Below are positions 44,386-56,076 of a DNA stretch of 64,000 nucleotides, piece by piece. A model generated the notes under the pieces. It saw nothing but the letters and a program-made list of their open reading frames with translations. It was not told the DNA's origin and did not search any database. Location of the stretch: contig JAVYIG010000884.1 in NCBI GenBank assembly GCA_035222895.1, forward strand, positions 186,001-250,000, given 5' to 3'. The stretch is from Strongylocentrotus droebachiensis. Its lineage: Eukaryota; Echinodermata; Echinoidea; Camarodonta; Strongylocentrotidae. The position numbers were made by a program, and so were the translations under genes. The first letter of the stretch is position 1, and each line of letters opens with the position of its first letter.

Positions 44386-46259
44386 GACATAAATAGGTAC
44401 AAGGTAAAATCAGGCATTAAAGGCATCGTTTAACAATGTTAAATCTGATATAAATGGTCCTATGTGTTATCAGTGTCTGTGACATGGTGTTATATTAAAG
44501 CCCTAAAAAATTGCACTTCAAAATGATCAAGAAGTGCCTCAAAAAGTAAAAACCTTTGAGTGACCGGTTTTACCATACTCGTTTCCCCAATAGACTGTAG
44601 TGTCATGAAAAACGTTTGGCAAATTGCAAAATTTGATTTCGCTTTTTTTCAATCATAAATATCTTGATAATCAGACAGGGGATCAGCTTGTAAAAGTCAT
44701 GGGGTTCCTGACTGACCTAAAGGTTTATAATTATCATTGCAGCATGAGCTAAATCAAGGATTTTTTTTAAAGGAGCTAAAACAAAGTTACCTGATCCCTT
44801 TAAATACTGTACTGTTTTAATCAATGTAATACACTCTATGTCCTGTAAAACAAGAAATTTCTAGATGCAATTTTATAAAGGTGTGATAACCTTAAATCAT
44901 GGACGACACCAATCAACAATACAAACATATGTAGCTGATTGATGGTGAAAATTTGAAGTTTGCAATGATAAAAAAAAAAGAAAAATCAATATTTGAGCAA
45001 AACTCCATCTGTTATATATGCTCTCAGCATATTGTAAGACAGATGATTTGATCATTAGCACTGGATAAATTTGAGAAGAGTGGATGCTTCTGAATTCACA
45101 GGTAAGATGATAATTATTCAACTTAAAGCTTTTTTATTGTTCAATAGTTACTGCAATTTATTAAAAAGTGTAATGTATTTTCTTCATCAGAGAGTTGCCT
45201 TGAAAATTTAATGAATTCTCATCTAAGACTGTACCAAAAAGTATACAAGTTAATAATAAGTTTATTTAAACTGATGACTACTGAATTCTCTAATTATTGG
45301 TATTACAAATGTTCTATTTTAATGACCATGGCCATTACCACAACTTTTATATTAAGTTAATATTGTATGGACTTTTGAATGTCAACTTATAAAAAATCTA
45401 TTTTGATAATTCATCCACAATCAAAATGTACTAACGTGAATTAATGCATTCTGTTATTATGTAAAATGTTTTATTTTTCATCTATGATATTTGTACATAC
45501 CGGTAGTAATTTCATTATGTTTTGCAAAATGTATCTCAATGTTCCAATTATTTTGATTTCATGTTCATCCTTTCAAAGTGGAAATGAAAGTTTAGTTCAC
45601 ATTTAAATTTCTACCTGAGGCCAATATAGCATTTACAATGTACCCATTATGTTTATCTGAAAAAATAACAAAAATGCAGGAGACTTTTACAAATACAGAG
45701 ATGGCTTGAAAGCATTTATATATCTTTAATTTTACAGGAATATCACTAAAGACAGCCTACAACTTGTCTACGCGATAAACTTTATCAGTGCCCCTATATG
45801 CTGTTACGTTTCACAATATCTGATGATTAAAAATAGAAGAGTTTCAACCTTGCTTCTTGACTGGATTCCAATTTGCAAGCTGTATATTATCAAGCATTTC
45901 TCATGGACTTCACCACAACCAATTTGTTTTTGTACAACACATTTGGAAGAAGCATAGATAAACTATTCTACCTTCTTAAAACTAGAAAACTGTCATTTGC
46001 TATAATTAAGAATGAACATTGTCAGAAAGGCTGAAGAATGTTGTGACTACAGCCCTGTATCTGTATGACAGCAGCAACACATCAATTTTCAGACAAACCC
46101 TCACAGTAAAGAGAATCATTGATACTTGGATGCAACAGAGGACCAGCTCTGGTCATCAACAGGCGCAAGTGGCATTATTTATAATACTCTTGCAGTAAAA
46201 TTGAAGAAAACCGCTGCCAATACAGAAAAGATACACTTGCTTTCTCGTGTTGAACCACT
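44386..46259. other. Gap between MED25 exon P and the first Ig-like gene
   Basis: AT-rich. I searched the minus strand for MED25 von Willebrand A exons and found none. The last few hundred bases are presumably the 5' flank and UTR of the gene at 46,296. Confidence 0.55.
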
Positions 46260-46295
46260 TTGCACTCATACAGTTTTGTAGGAAAATTTGAAATA

Positions 46296-47324
46296 ATGTT
46301 CAACTTGTATTGGGATCTAATCAACTGTAGAGTGGGCAGTGTTTTCATTTTCATAGCATTGATCAATCTGCCCCAATGTGAGTCTAGAATATTGAAAGTG
46401 AAAGAGGGGGAACTGGCACAACTGGATTTCCCTTATCCATGTGACAGTACAGTAGTCACACTTCAACATGCTAGTGCACGCCCATTCTACAGATCAGCTG
46501 ATCCAAAGTACATGTTACTATCTTCAAACCAAAATCTTGTAAATTATGAGACAGGACTTGACCAGTGCTTCCTTAACCTAACCATAAACCCTGTTACAAG
46601 AGATGATGAAGGTACTTATATTCTCACTGCTTACAAGAATGATGCCATGCTACCTGACTACCCAAGAATATATTTGGGTGTTGACTATCCTCTTGGTAAG
46701 GCATCGTGTGAAATAAGCAATGATTATAACAATAGGGGGTGGGTCTCACTGCAATGTACAGCTCCAGTAGGGACTCTCCCAGGGCAGATTGTTTGCTATC
46801 AAAATGACATGACATTACCCAATTGGAATAAACTGACAGAGAGTGCTGGAAATTTAAATCAGATTATCCTAGCTAGCTTAGATGGTGTGGTATATTGTTG
46901 TTCTTCCGACTTAACTGGAATTGAAGACAAATGTAACTGTACAGACTGGGGATGGGATCCAATGAATGATAAGGTCTCTGAAATAGCAGATCCATGTCCG
47001 CAAGTAATGTCCACAGAAGATCCAACATCAACCCCCATTGTCACCACAGATAACATAGATTTTTCATCTTCATCTTCAAATCTTGAAACAGCTTTAACAA
47101 AATATCCTAAAAACCACAAGAACAGTTCTTTCTGGATAGTCATCTGCACACTTAGTGTGGTCATCTTCATTTTGATAATCATTATTATTTGCGGAATTCA
47201 CATGTATCGCTGCACTGTAAGGAAGTTAGCACACCAGAAAGGTAGCATAACACAAGAAAGTAAAGAACCATGCTTATCAGTTAAGGAAGAGAACGTCCCT
47301 GAGCGTTATGGTACCATTATTTAG
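46296..47324 (+). CDS. Ig-like type I membrane protein, gene 1
   Basis: A 342-residue protein in one exon. I start at the second in-frame ATG (MFNLYW) because the paralogues also start M-F/M-L just before the hydrophobic signal segment (about residues 13-28); an ATG 12 codons earlier exists. Domain 1 (about 33-129) has EGELAQLDFPYPC, Cys91 in CFLNLTINP, and DEGTYILTAY, a V-type DxGxY turn without the usual F-strand Cys. Domain 2 (about 131-204) has WVSLQC (Cys154), QIVCYQ (Cys167) and VYCCSS (201, 202). A stalk with Cys213, 215 and 234 and a Ser/Thr-rich segment follow, then a membrane helix (about 279-303) and a 39-residue tail ending RYGTII. N-glycosylation sites: N94, N214, N276. A cell-surface recognition role is inferred from architecture; the family is not recognised. 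Confidence 0.85.
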   Translation: MFNLYWDLINCRVGSVFIFIALINLPQCESRILKVKEGELAQLDFPYPCDSTVVTLQHASARPFYRSADPKYMLLSSNQNLVNYETGLDQCFLNLTINPVTRDDEGTYILTAYKNDAMLPDYPRIYLGVDYPLGKASCEISNDYNNRGWVSLQCTAPVGTLPGQIVCYQNDMTLPNWNKLTESAGNLNQIILASLDGVVYCCSSDLTGIEDKCNCTDWGWDPMNDKVSEIADPCPQVMSTEDPTSTPIVTTDNIDFSSSSSNLETALTKYPKNHKNSSFWIVICTLSVVIFILIIIIICGIHMYRCTVRKLAHQKGSITQESKEPCLSVKEENVPERYGTII

Positions 47325-49140
47325 GCAGATTAAAAATCAAACAAATCATTCAAAACTTGACTTTAGTGACCACATTTGCATGCACCTCCTCCACTGTATA
47401 GCACTATTGACTATTATAAACCTAGACTGCAAGTCACATATTACTTCAAACTGGTATACATATTTCAAGATGATGTTTAAAATTTGCTGGGATTTCGACT
47501 TCAGCAAAAAACAGAACATAAATTTTTTTTTTACACTATGTGTTTAAGTATTTTTTTAAATAACATTTCTACACAGCTCAATATTTTCTGTTTGAAACAG
47601 AAGGGCGTTGACTGTGTGTGAAGTGATATGAATAAGAATAGATGTATGCATTAACAGGACTGATCATTTATTGGTACATTATTGAGGCTGACATTGACAT
47701 CTAGCAACTCATTTTTCATAGCAGTCTCCTGTACTCATAACATTGGTTAATTATAAATGTTCATTTCCTAAACATGTACATGTATGTGTATTTTCTTTAT
47801 GTGTTTAAAGATAAAGTTATGGTCATGCGATTGCATTGTGAAAGAAACATTGTGGAAATGATCAGAAAAGGTTGATCATCTAGCATATAAGTATTGGTGT
47901 GTACTGCAAGGTTCTGGAATCATCAAAATGATAAGAAATTTGGCCCAGTCTTCGTAAAGTTACAAGCACTGTACACAGAAAGATGTATATGGGACTACGC
48001 ACATGTGCGCGACATGTGCGTTTATCTCTCACATAAAAATAGATAAACTAATTTACCAAAAATATCAATTAGTAGGCGGTTTCCCGGCAAAATTGTTATC
48101 ATCATGTATTAGTCAAAAGATATTCTTTAACATGATTGGTAATAAGAGTTTCCATGAAATTAGGGGTTTCCAATACTGGTCTTTACCTTTAAAAGTAATT
48201 TGTTAATGTCTGAAATGTGTTTATATATTTTCTGTGATATTAATTTGTGAGTATTATGTTATTGAACACAGAAATAATATTCAATCAAAAGAAAGAAATT
48301 AAAGCCTCTCTGTCTCCAAATAGAGAATATTCTTAGTGCAATATTTCTGTAGCTTTTTACCTCATGGTATTTTTGAGGCTTGTTTAAACATAATTTGTAT
48401 TTAATTTAATCTTGTCTTAATAATGTATTTTGTCAGTGTAGTTTTTAACACATTTCTTCCAACATCCGGGTTGTGTTAAGTATTTATTCATTCTTGTGTG
48501 ATAAACCTATCAATCTGTTGCTACATATAAGAACTGCTTTTGACCATATATATATATATAACCATACGGTCATGTAACCTTTTTTTTTTGCTTTTTCATG
48601 AATAAAGCTTAAGATAAATTACTGTCTTTCAAACTCTAGTCTGTATAGCTTTTCTATATTATTTACTCTCCTTTTCCCCCTCATCTGTTACCTCTTCAAC
48701 TCTTTATTGTTTTGATTGATTCTTCTCTTTAACAACCACCTATTTAAGTAAAGTAAATGTATATATGCATTTGATTTAAATAATAACAATGCTTCATTTT
48801 TTGAATATTTTATCTTCCGCATTTTATTGTGTTTTAGTTTGAAACAATATTGTATCAAGCACCTAAAGCATACATGTACATATATTACTGCAACTCTATT
48901 CATGAACATATATTGCTTATTGACATAACCTTCATTTTTTTTTATCTGTCACATATTTGTATATCTTACAATTATTAATCAGTTTTTTCAGTCTTATAAA
49001 TTATTTTTGTATTTGGATGTTTTTATTATGATAGAATTTATATTAGCTGATTACATTGTAAAACAGGAAATATCAGCCAAGAGTTGCATCTAATTTCTTT
49101 GTTAGAACCTAAATCAATTCAATAAAACTGCACAATATTT
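47325..49140 (+). other. 3' flank of Ig-like gene 1
   Basis: AATAAA signals occur near 48,600 (CATGAATAAAGC) and 49,121 (TTCAATAAAACTG). The TTAA MITE at 47,809 lies between the stop codon and both signals, so it may be part of the 3' UTR. Confidence 0.4.
47809..48188. mobile_element. TTAA MITE downstream of Ig-like gene 1
   Basis: TTAA at 47,805-47,808 and 48,189-48,192. Ends AGATAAAGTTATGGTCATGC and ACTGGTCTTTACCT. The body is nearly the reverse complement of the element at 53,218, including AATTAGTAGGCGGTTTCCCG. Confidence 0.85.
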
Positions 49141-49796
49141 TGCATATTATCAAACATTAATTTCATAATTGCAAGCATGCATGGTAAAAGGTGAGGTGTA
49201 TCTAGTATTGTAGTACTAGGAGGTTTTTTAAAACCACACTATTTATTGTACTTGTAAGAATTTGTGTACCTATGTATTCATGTTATTTAAATAAAAAAAG
49301 CGCTGAAATATATCATTAGAATATTGTTTCCCTGTGTATTTTATCAGCAAGTTGTTAACTGAAATTTCAAAAGAACACAGGCCTACATTTTTGTGCAAAT
49401 CATCTAAGCAACAAACAGTACTTTGAGACTTGATACCAAATGGATTCATTGGCCCTAATATGCTTTTCCTGAGAATTAGTCAAACAACCTTCAGGTGTAT
49501 TAAAGTTGACATGCTGAATCACTATAGCTCATGATCAAGGTTGTAGTAGTCCAGATTCTGTCAATTTTTACAATTTTTTTCTTCCGCAAATCATGTTTGT
49601 CCCCCTCCCCTACATTCATTCCACACAAAGCATGATGTCTCCACAATTTGTACAAACCCTGAAATTAAAACCAGTAAAAAAGAAATTTCAGATGTGATCT
49701 CCAGGATGCAGGGTATGGAAAAGTCTTCGTTTAGCGTTGAGGGTGTTACTTACTCAGCAAGTTTGAAACCCTGCTAATGATCAAATTTCAAGTTTA

Positions 49797-50745
49797 AACA
49801 TCCCAATATCAAAGTTTATCTAAAACAAACAGCATAAAATTATAAAATGATAAGTAATCATACCTCAAACTTGCCTCTTGAATCTTTAAATGACTGGATG
49901 GCAAACACAGATCATAACAGTATGTACATTGTACATTGCACAGTGATTAGGGTGTTTGTCAAACCTCAGTCACACTGATGAGACCAACACCAGATCATAC
50001 AAATCATTACATTACCCCCAAAGGAAAAGAATCAGTCGCTTTGGAGTCGCTGTGAAGTATTTTGAGCAGTGTGACTAGGTATCAGTATTGAATCAAAAGG
50101 AGTGCACATTGCACAGAGAGGACGGAAAACTTGAAACACTAACAAATGTGGGCAGGATAAAAAGCATGAGGTGCCTTTTAGAGGCAGGTGTATTTGGAGA
50201 GTCTTATACAATCGTATCTTCTCAGCGAAGCGGGTGACAAGGAAACAGACCAGGCCATGAAATACGCTTGTTAGTTTGTAAACCTGCTCAGGATCAAGAT
50301 TCCATTTTTTTTTTAACACCCCGATATCAAAGTTTATCTAAAACAAACAGCATACAATTTTAAAATGATAAGTAATCATATCTCAAACTTGTCACTTGAA
50401 GCTTTAAATGTCTGGATGACAAACACAGAAATCATTACATTATGTACATTGCACAGTGATTAGGGTGTCTGACAAACCTCAGTCACACTGAGGAGACCAA
50501 CACCAGATCACATAAAACATTACATTGCCCCCAAAGGAAAAGAATCGGTCGGTTTGGAGTCGGTGTGAGGTCTGGTGAGCAGTGTGACTATTAAAGGTAT
50601 CAGTATTAAATTTAAAAGAATTGCACATTGCACAGAGAGGACGAAAGTTAAACACTAACAAATGTGGGCAGAATAAAGAGCATGAGGTGCCTTTACCAAT
50701 ATAGGCAGGTGTATTTGGAGAGTGGAGAGTGTTATAAAGTAGAAG
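49797..50745 (+). repeat. Tandem duplication, period about 518 bp
   Basis: Copy 1 (49,797-50,232) and copy 2 (50,315-50,745) share ATATCAAAGTTTATCTAAAA, GGAAAAGAATC.GTCG and GAGCATGAGGTGCCTTT-like words in order. No coding potential that I can support. It is intergenic between Ig-like genes 1 and 2. Confidence 0.75.
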
Positions 50746-52112
50746 TACTACCAGAAAGCAGTGGTAAGCCAATGATTCATCCAAATTGTTTTCTTCTGAT
50801 TATATTTGAATGAAGGAATTATTTCATATCAAAGGTATGCATGATTTTCATCCCAGCTTTGTCTGAATTTTCAAATGTGTACCTAAACCCAGTTTCACAG
50901 CTCTTGGAATACTTAAAGGGTAAGTTCACTCCAAAAAATATATTACTTTCAATAGAAGCAGAAAAATTGGACAAACCAATCAAAATAGTTTGAGAAAATA
51001 GTTTGAGCAAAATCGACCTGTGTGTGAATTCACTTCCAGGCTTCAAAATTTGTAAATTCGATTCCATAAATATATTCTGCAATTCTACTCAATTACAATT
51101 CAAATTTAACATCAGTTTTCACAAGAATGGGCCAATAGAACAAGAAAAAACAGAGAGAAGAAAAACATTATGTTGGGCACGTTCTGGCAATCCCCCTCCC
51201 CTCCCTTACTGTTATTTTCAAGGAAACACCTCCAGAAAATAAAGATCTTACAATCAATTTCTTCTTTCAGCACGTTTTCTTCACAACTTTAATAACGAGC
51301 TGAAAAGACACTTCATAGGAATCCAGATGTGAAAATTCAAGCTACATGTAGTACTGGTATCTCCCAACCATTTCTGTATCGCCTACACAGGAAACTGCAA
51401 GATGCTTAATTGTACAACCTCTCTTTGGAATAACTACCCTTTTTGATAGACACTGATGTGGATTGATATTGGAGTTCATTGCTTGGAAAACTACTACTTC
51501 AAAACAACAACCATCATCGTTAACAAACAAGACAAAAAAAGCAAAACAGAGAGAATCAGGCCATTCCGATTTTTAAGCCACATTTATGAAAGTGCCTGAT
51601 GTCTTGCTAAACAATAAGCTACGGTAAATGAATAGCTGAAAAAATTACAGTTTCATGCAAATGAAAGTTCAAAGGTGAGGATTCTGCAGTTGGAAACCTG
51701 AGGAAGAGTTTGCGAAAGACAACAAGTTGCCATTTTAAAAGCATCCTGAAGACTGAAGAGGAGGATATTTCAACATCATCTGTTATCACTGCTTGCTTGC
51801 AGTAATGTTGCAATGCTTGTAATTTTATTCCAATCTGTTAGATATGGTCTCAATTTGGTATAAGGCACAGATTCCACAAACATTTATTACAGTAATCACT
51901 GATACGTTTTACGACAGATGCTAGTTTTACTTCATTTTCATGTATGTATTTACAGTTTCTCTTTTCATTGTGTATTTGTGATTTTTGTTTTGTATAGCGC
52001 CTTTAGTAAGTAATTAGAAAAGTGCGCTTAATAATATTTATTATTATTATTACCATTATTATTAATATATTGTTTCTTCTTCACAAGTCAGAGACAGTTT
52101 TAATACATGTAG
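50746..52112. other. 5' flank of Ig-like gene 2
   Basis: A TTAA-type element end (CTTAAAGGGTAAGTTCACTCC) lies near 50,912 and a GCGCTTAATAATATTTATTATT SINE-like tail near 52,025-52,060. No exon is recognised. Confidence 0.4.
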
Positions 52113-53030
52113 ATGTTTAAAACAATGAGTATTATTAATCCCATTCAATGGCAGTATCTGAAAATGAGAACTCTCATTATTTTTGTTACATTATTGCTTC
52201 AACTAGCCAGATGTTCTGGCTTCCACACAGTAAATGAAATAGAGGGGGATGTAGCACAACTTGATTTTAAATATCCATGTAATAGTGCATATATTACATT
52301 AAGGCAAGGATACAAAGCCCCATTCTACAACACAGCAAATCTGGAAACGATACCCTTGCTTCAACATCTAAATCTAAGTCTTCAAAATGAAACAGAAAGC
52401 AATAACTGCTATCTGTATCTTAGATTCAATCCCATCACAAGACACGATGTAGGTGCCTATATTTTAACAGCATACAAGAATGGTCATATCATAGAAGATA
52501 CCAGAATCAGTTTACGTGTTGATTATCCTCCTGGCAAGGCAGTGTGTGAATCAAGTGAAGTGTACATTGATGGGGAATGGGTCTCGTTGCATTGCAAAGC
52601 TCCCATAGGAAGTCAACCAGGACAAATTGTATGTTATCAAAACGGAATTAAATTACCAACACAGAGTACCGGTAGAGAAGAAAATGATGGAGCTATAAAA
52701 CAGATCATACTGGCTAGAATTGCAGATCCTGTTTTCTGTTGCTCATCGAGCTTAGACCAGATTAAAGACTGGTGTGATTGTAATGATTGTGGGTATGATC
52801 CAAGTCAGAAGATTGTATTAACTGACAGGATACACCCTTGTTCTTTATCTTCACAAGATCCTCCTACATCAAACCAACAAACTACACATACACAGAAAGT
52901 TCTAATGGAATCATCCACTTCCACATCGGAATCAACATCACAAGCAAACAATGAAGTAAAGACAAATTGCTCTAAGTTAGTGTCATTGTGTATACTGTAT
53001 GTATTCACTATTATCATAATCATCATTTGA
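52113..53030 (+). CDS. Ig-like membrane protein, gene 2, tail-less
   Basis: A 305-residue single-exon protein. Three candidate Met (1, 5, 18) precede a hydrophobic signal segment (about 19-34). Domain 1 (about 40-136): DVAQLDFKYPC (Cys56), CYLYLRFNP (Cys99), DVGAYILTAY. Domain 2 (about 138-213): WVSLHC (Cys161), QIVCYQNG (Cys174), VFCCSS (209, 210). The stalk has Cys221, 223, 226 and 243; the extra Cys226 replaces the conserved Trp. A Ser/Thr/Gln-rich segment and a membrane helix (about 287-305) close the protein: TGA follows the Ile run at once, leaving no tail. AATAAA occurs 21 bases after the stop (53,052), so the mRNA may end there. It could be tail-less by design, GPI-processed, or truncated by a nonsense change. 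Confidence 0.83.
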   Translation: MFKTMSIINPIQWQYLKMRTLIIFVTLLLQLARCSGFHTVNEIEGDVAQLDFKYPCNSAYITLRQGYKAPFYNTANLETIPLLQHLNLSLQNETESNNCYLYLRFNPITRHDVGAYILTAYKNGHIIEDTRISLRVDYPPGKAVCESSEVYIDGEWVSLHCKAPIGSQPGQIVCYQNGIKLPTQSTGREENDGAIKQIILARIADPVFCCSSSLDQIKDWCDCNDCGYDPSQKIVLTDRIHPCSLSSQDPPTSNQQTTHTQKVLMESSTSTSESTSQANNEVKTNCSKLVSLCILYVFTIIIIII

Positions 53031-53318
53031 ACATATCTCCTTATAAAACGGAATAAAAGTTGTTTTTTCAAAACTGGAAGTTTGTTTGTAGATAGACAAC
53101 CAGAGGACCTACATGTATGGGTTTTGGTCCTATCTGAGGGACTTGGTAAGATTAATACCTCACAATGGAGCAGAGTCGATGGTTTAAAACTCTGGCGTCT
53201 TGGCACACCTCAGTTAAAGGTAAAGACCAGTATTGGATACGCCCCAATTTCAAAAAATGAAATGGAAGCTCTTATTACCAATCATGTGAAAGAATATGCT
53301 TTGAATATTACATGGTGA
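53031..53318 (+). other. Open frame continuing past the gene 2 stop codon
   Basis: The gene 2 frame stays open for 95 codons after the TGA. The first residues, TYLLIKRNKSCFFKTG, would extend the membrane helix and supply a basic stop-transfer segment. From about 53,218 the frame enters a MITE, and parts before that look SINE-like, so only the first 15-20 codons are plausible receptor sequence. Confidence 0.4.
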
Positions 53319-53604
53319 TAAAAAAATTGACGGGAAACCGCCTACTAATTGATATATTTGTTAAATTAGTGTATCTCTTGCCTGTTGAGAGATATGAAAT
53401 GCATGTGTCGCGCACGTGTGTGTAGTCCCATATACATCTTTTTGTGTACAGTGCTTCTAACTTTATGAAGACTTGGCCAAATTTCTTAATTTTGATGATT
53501 CCAGAACATTGCAGTACATCTATGCTAGATGATCAACCTTTTCTGATCGATTTCACAACGTTTCTTTCACAATGCAATCGCATGACCATAACTGGTCTTT
53601 AGCT
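53218..53604. mobile_element. TTAA MITE downstream of Ig-like gene 2
   Basis: TTAA at 53,214-53,217 and 53,605-53,608. Ends AGGTAAAGACCAGTATTGG and ACTGGTCTTTAGCT. It is inverted relative to the element after gene 1, so the two are separate insertions. Confidence 0.85.
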
Positions 53605-54876
53605 TTAATATAAGCCACCAACTTATCCAAATGAAGAACCAAAAGTGTGTTGGGGGGGGGGTGTAGAAATGATGAAGAACAAAGTGAAAGATCTGCACTG
53701 CATGGAGTTCATTCAATAAACACCTGATGAAGATATTTGTGCATGCATAGACTGGTCAGGTAGACATAGTATACTGTGTATATCAAGAGAAACATCAAGA
53801 AAAATTATACACATATATATATGGACATGTAGAGGAAGAATATACAACTTGAACATTGCCCTTATATCCCCCTTATCTAGCTAGAATGAGCTATAAAGTT
53901 CTGTTAACTTTACATACAGTATAATATCATAGATAAGTTAACAAATTACAATTTGTTTATAAAGTTCAAGGGTGACAAAGAGCATCACGGGAATGTTTGC
54001 ATTTGATTGCCGCTTATTTTCAAATGCACAAAACACTGCCATACAACGGAGGCCATTTAGTTCACAGGACATTTAGAATTATTCTAATGGAATATTTACG
54101 AAGATGCCAGACACCATTATAGAACTCATGGTAAGTTTTCTTTTTCATCATACACATAATTTAAATTCTTCTACAAAATGCTTACATGTAGGTGGAAACT
54201 GGGGCCTTGGCATACATTTAGAATTTAGAAATACATGTAAATGTCTGCATGAAAGTTATATCAAGCTAGGCTATAAGGTTCAGATGGATAGGATTTAAAG
54301 AATAAATCATATAAATGTAGTTTTTGATAAAAAGTCATCAAATAAACCATGAAAGAGAGAGAGAGAGAGAGAGAGCAATCAAGAATGATATGAAGCCTAC
54401 GTGGAGGAGGTTAATGATGACTTATCATATCAAGGCAAGCCATGAGGTCAGAAAATATGTTAAACTTATAATAGTTAGAACAAACAATATATGCATATAT
54501 ACCTGCTAAATAACACTTAAAAACCACTTTAAATAAATTAATTTCACTCCTGCAATCATAATGATTCTCAGCTAGGACCTCTGTGAAATGTAACACCATT
54601 TCATGAATTCCGAATTTATCAGTTCAAACATTTTTTAATACTGAGCTCAGAAATATACATTTGTACAAAGGAGAATCTGCAGATAAGCTAAATCAGAACA
54701 AAATTATGCAAACTGTCTGTATATTTTGTCTCTTCTTCTTTTAAGCTGAACTAAACTTCATCAGTCCCTGAAGTATTGTACATAAAGGAGGAAAGAACCT
54801 ACAAACAATTCTCTATTTATGTATAATATGCCTAGCTTCTAACTACTCCTCCCAGCATCTTCTTGAGCACTACAAG
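53605..54876. other. Intergenic, Ig-like genes 2 to 3
   Basis: A short G run lies near 53,650 and a (GA)n run at about 54,352-54,375. No exon is recognised. The last bases are the presumed 5' UTR of gene 3. Confidence 0.5.
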
Positions 54877-55824
54877 ATGTTAAATGCAAGGAGTAAAATG
54901 ATAACTTTGCTTGTAGTTGTACTGACGATATTCACTACAAGTAATTCCACAGCAATCCATGTCATGGAAGGAGAAGTGGCTAAACTTGATTTCCTATACC
55001 CATGTGACTGCTCCGAGATCACATTGCAACAAGGAAATGGATCTCCGTTTTACAGCTCCGCAAATCCAGACACCAACTCCTGGTCGGCAAATAAGAAAAT
55101 AACTAACCACGAAGGATTGGAGAGAAAATATGGAAATTGTACCCTCTGCTTAGAAATAAATCCTGTTTTAAGGATAGATCAAGGTACGTATATTCTCACT
55201 GCTTACGAGAATGGGCAAATGCTTCCCGACTATCCTAGAATTTGGTTAGACGTTTCATATCATCCTGGTAAAGCATCGTGTGAATTAAGCAATGATTATG
55301 ATGATGGGGAGTGGGTCTCACTGCAATGTACAGCTCCTGGAGGGACTCTCCCAGGACAGATTTTATGTTATCAAGATGGTCTCAGGCAGCCTCATTTGAC
55401 TAAACCAGCAAAAAGCAGACAGACTTTGAGTCAGATCATAGTGGTTCGGTTGATAGGTTTGGTGTATTGCTGTTCTTCTTCAACACAGCAAACAAAGGAT
55501 AAGTGTGAGTGTAAGGACTGGGCTTGGGATCCAATTAAAAAGAGTTCACTGATTAATATATCTGACCCTTGTCATACTACCTTGTCTACTAGTAGCACTA
55601 CACAAAGTCCAACTCAAAACCTTACCTCGGACAAAGAGAACTGTTCCATTCCATCTACTTCAAAGACAACCGTAATGACAACGATGAAGCGTTATACGGT
55701 GACTTTTGAATATTCAATTAGTTTAGGATGTGTGATTGTTGGATTTCTCATTTTAATGAATACATGCATCATAATAATTGTAATATGTCATTTTGCTAAA
55801 AAAAATACAGTAAAAAACAATTAA
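54877..55824 (+). CDS. Ig-like type I membrane protein, gene 3
   Basis: A 315-residue single-exon protein. The signal peptide is about residues 8-25 (MITLLVVVLTIFTTSNSTA). Domain 1 (about 28-126): EVAKLDFLYPC (Cys43), CTLCLEINP (Cys88), DQGTYILTAY; it has an extra Cys45/Cys91 pair that the paralogues lack, suggesting a second disulfide. Domain 2 (about 128-202): WVSLQC (Cys151), QILCYQ (Cys164), VYCCSS (198, 199). The stalk keeps KCECKDWAWDP and DPC; a Thr/Ser-rich segment follows. The membrane helix is about 281-304, with only 11 residues inside (HFAKKNTVKNN) and no tyrosine. A possible polyadenylation signal is CTTCAATAAACAG near 57,257, giving a 3' UTR of about 1.4 kb. Confidence 0.85.
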   Translation: MLNARSKMITLLVVVLTIFTTSNSTAIHVMEGEVAKLDFLYPCDCSEITLQQGNGSPFYSSANPDTNSWSANKKITNHEGLERKYGNCTLCLEINPVLRIDQGTYILTAYENGQMLPDYPRIWLDVSYHPGKASCELSNDYDDGEWVSLQCTAPGGTLPGQILCYQDGLRQPHLTKPAKSRQTLSQIIVVRLIGLVYCCSSSTQQTKDKCECKDWAWDPIKKSSLINISDPCHTTLSTSSTTQSPTQNLTSDKENCSIPSTSKTTVMTTMKRYTVTFEYSISLGCVIVGFLILMNTCIIIIVICHFAKKNTVKNN

Positions 55825-56076
55825 ATTAAACCCAATTTAATTACACGAAATGATGAAGGACAACAAGAAACCTGCTAATGGCTGCTAACTTAAAGGTAGA
55901 CGTGTATTAAGGCTAATGAAATACATGTATGTAATAAAAAAGGGACTTTATTAAAATAGGTCTTTATGTATGCATGCATGGGGTTTACAAAATGTAGCAG
56001 AATTTCACTGTTTTGTGGCATCAATAATATAGAAGTATTTCACAAACATCTTGTCCAACAAGTTGCTCAACACTCA

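Noticed and set aside
46260..46295. Start of Ig-like gene 1 at the first in-frame ATG
   Set aside because: It adds 12 residues before the signal peptide, while the paralogues begin at the position of the next ATG with M-F or M-L.
47308..47324. ITIM in the gene 1 tail
   Set aside because: The residue two before Tyr338 is Glu, not Ile/Val/Leu/Ser, so ERYGTI is not a strict ITIM.
53028..53030. Selenocysteine at the gene 2 TGA
   Set aside because: I see no SECIS-like structure, and the following base A is a poor readthrough context; a real stop is simpler.
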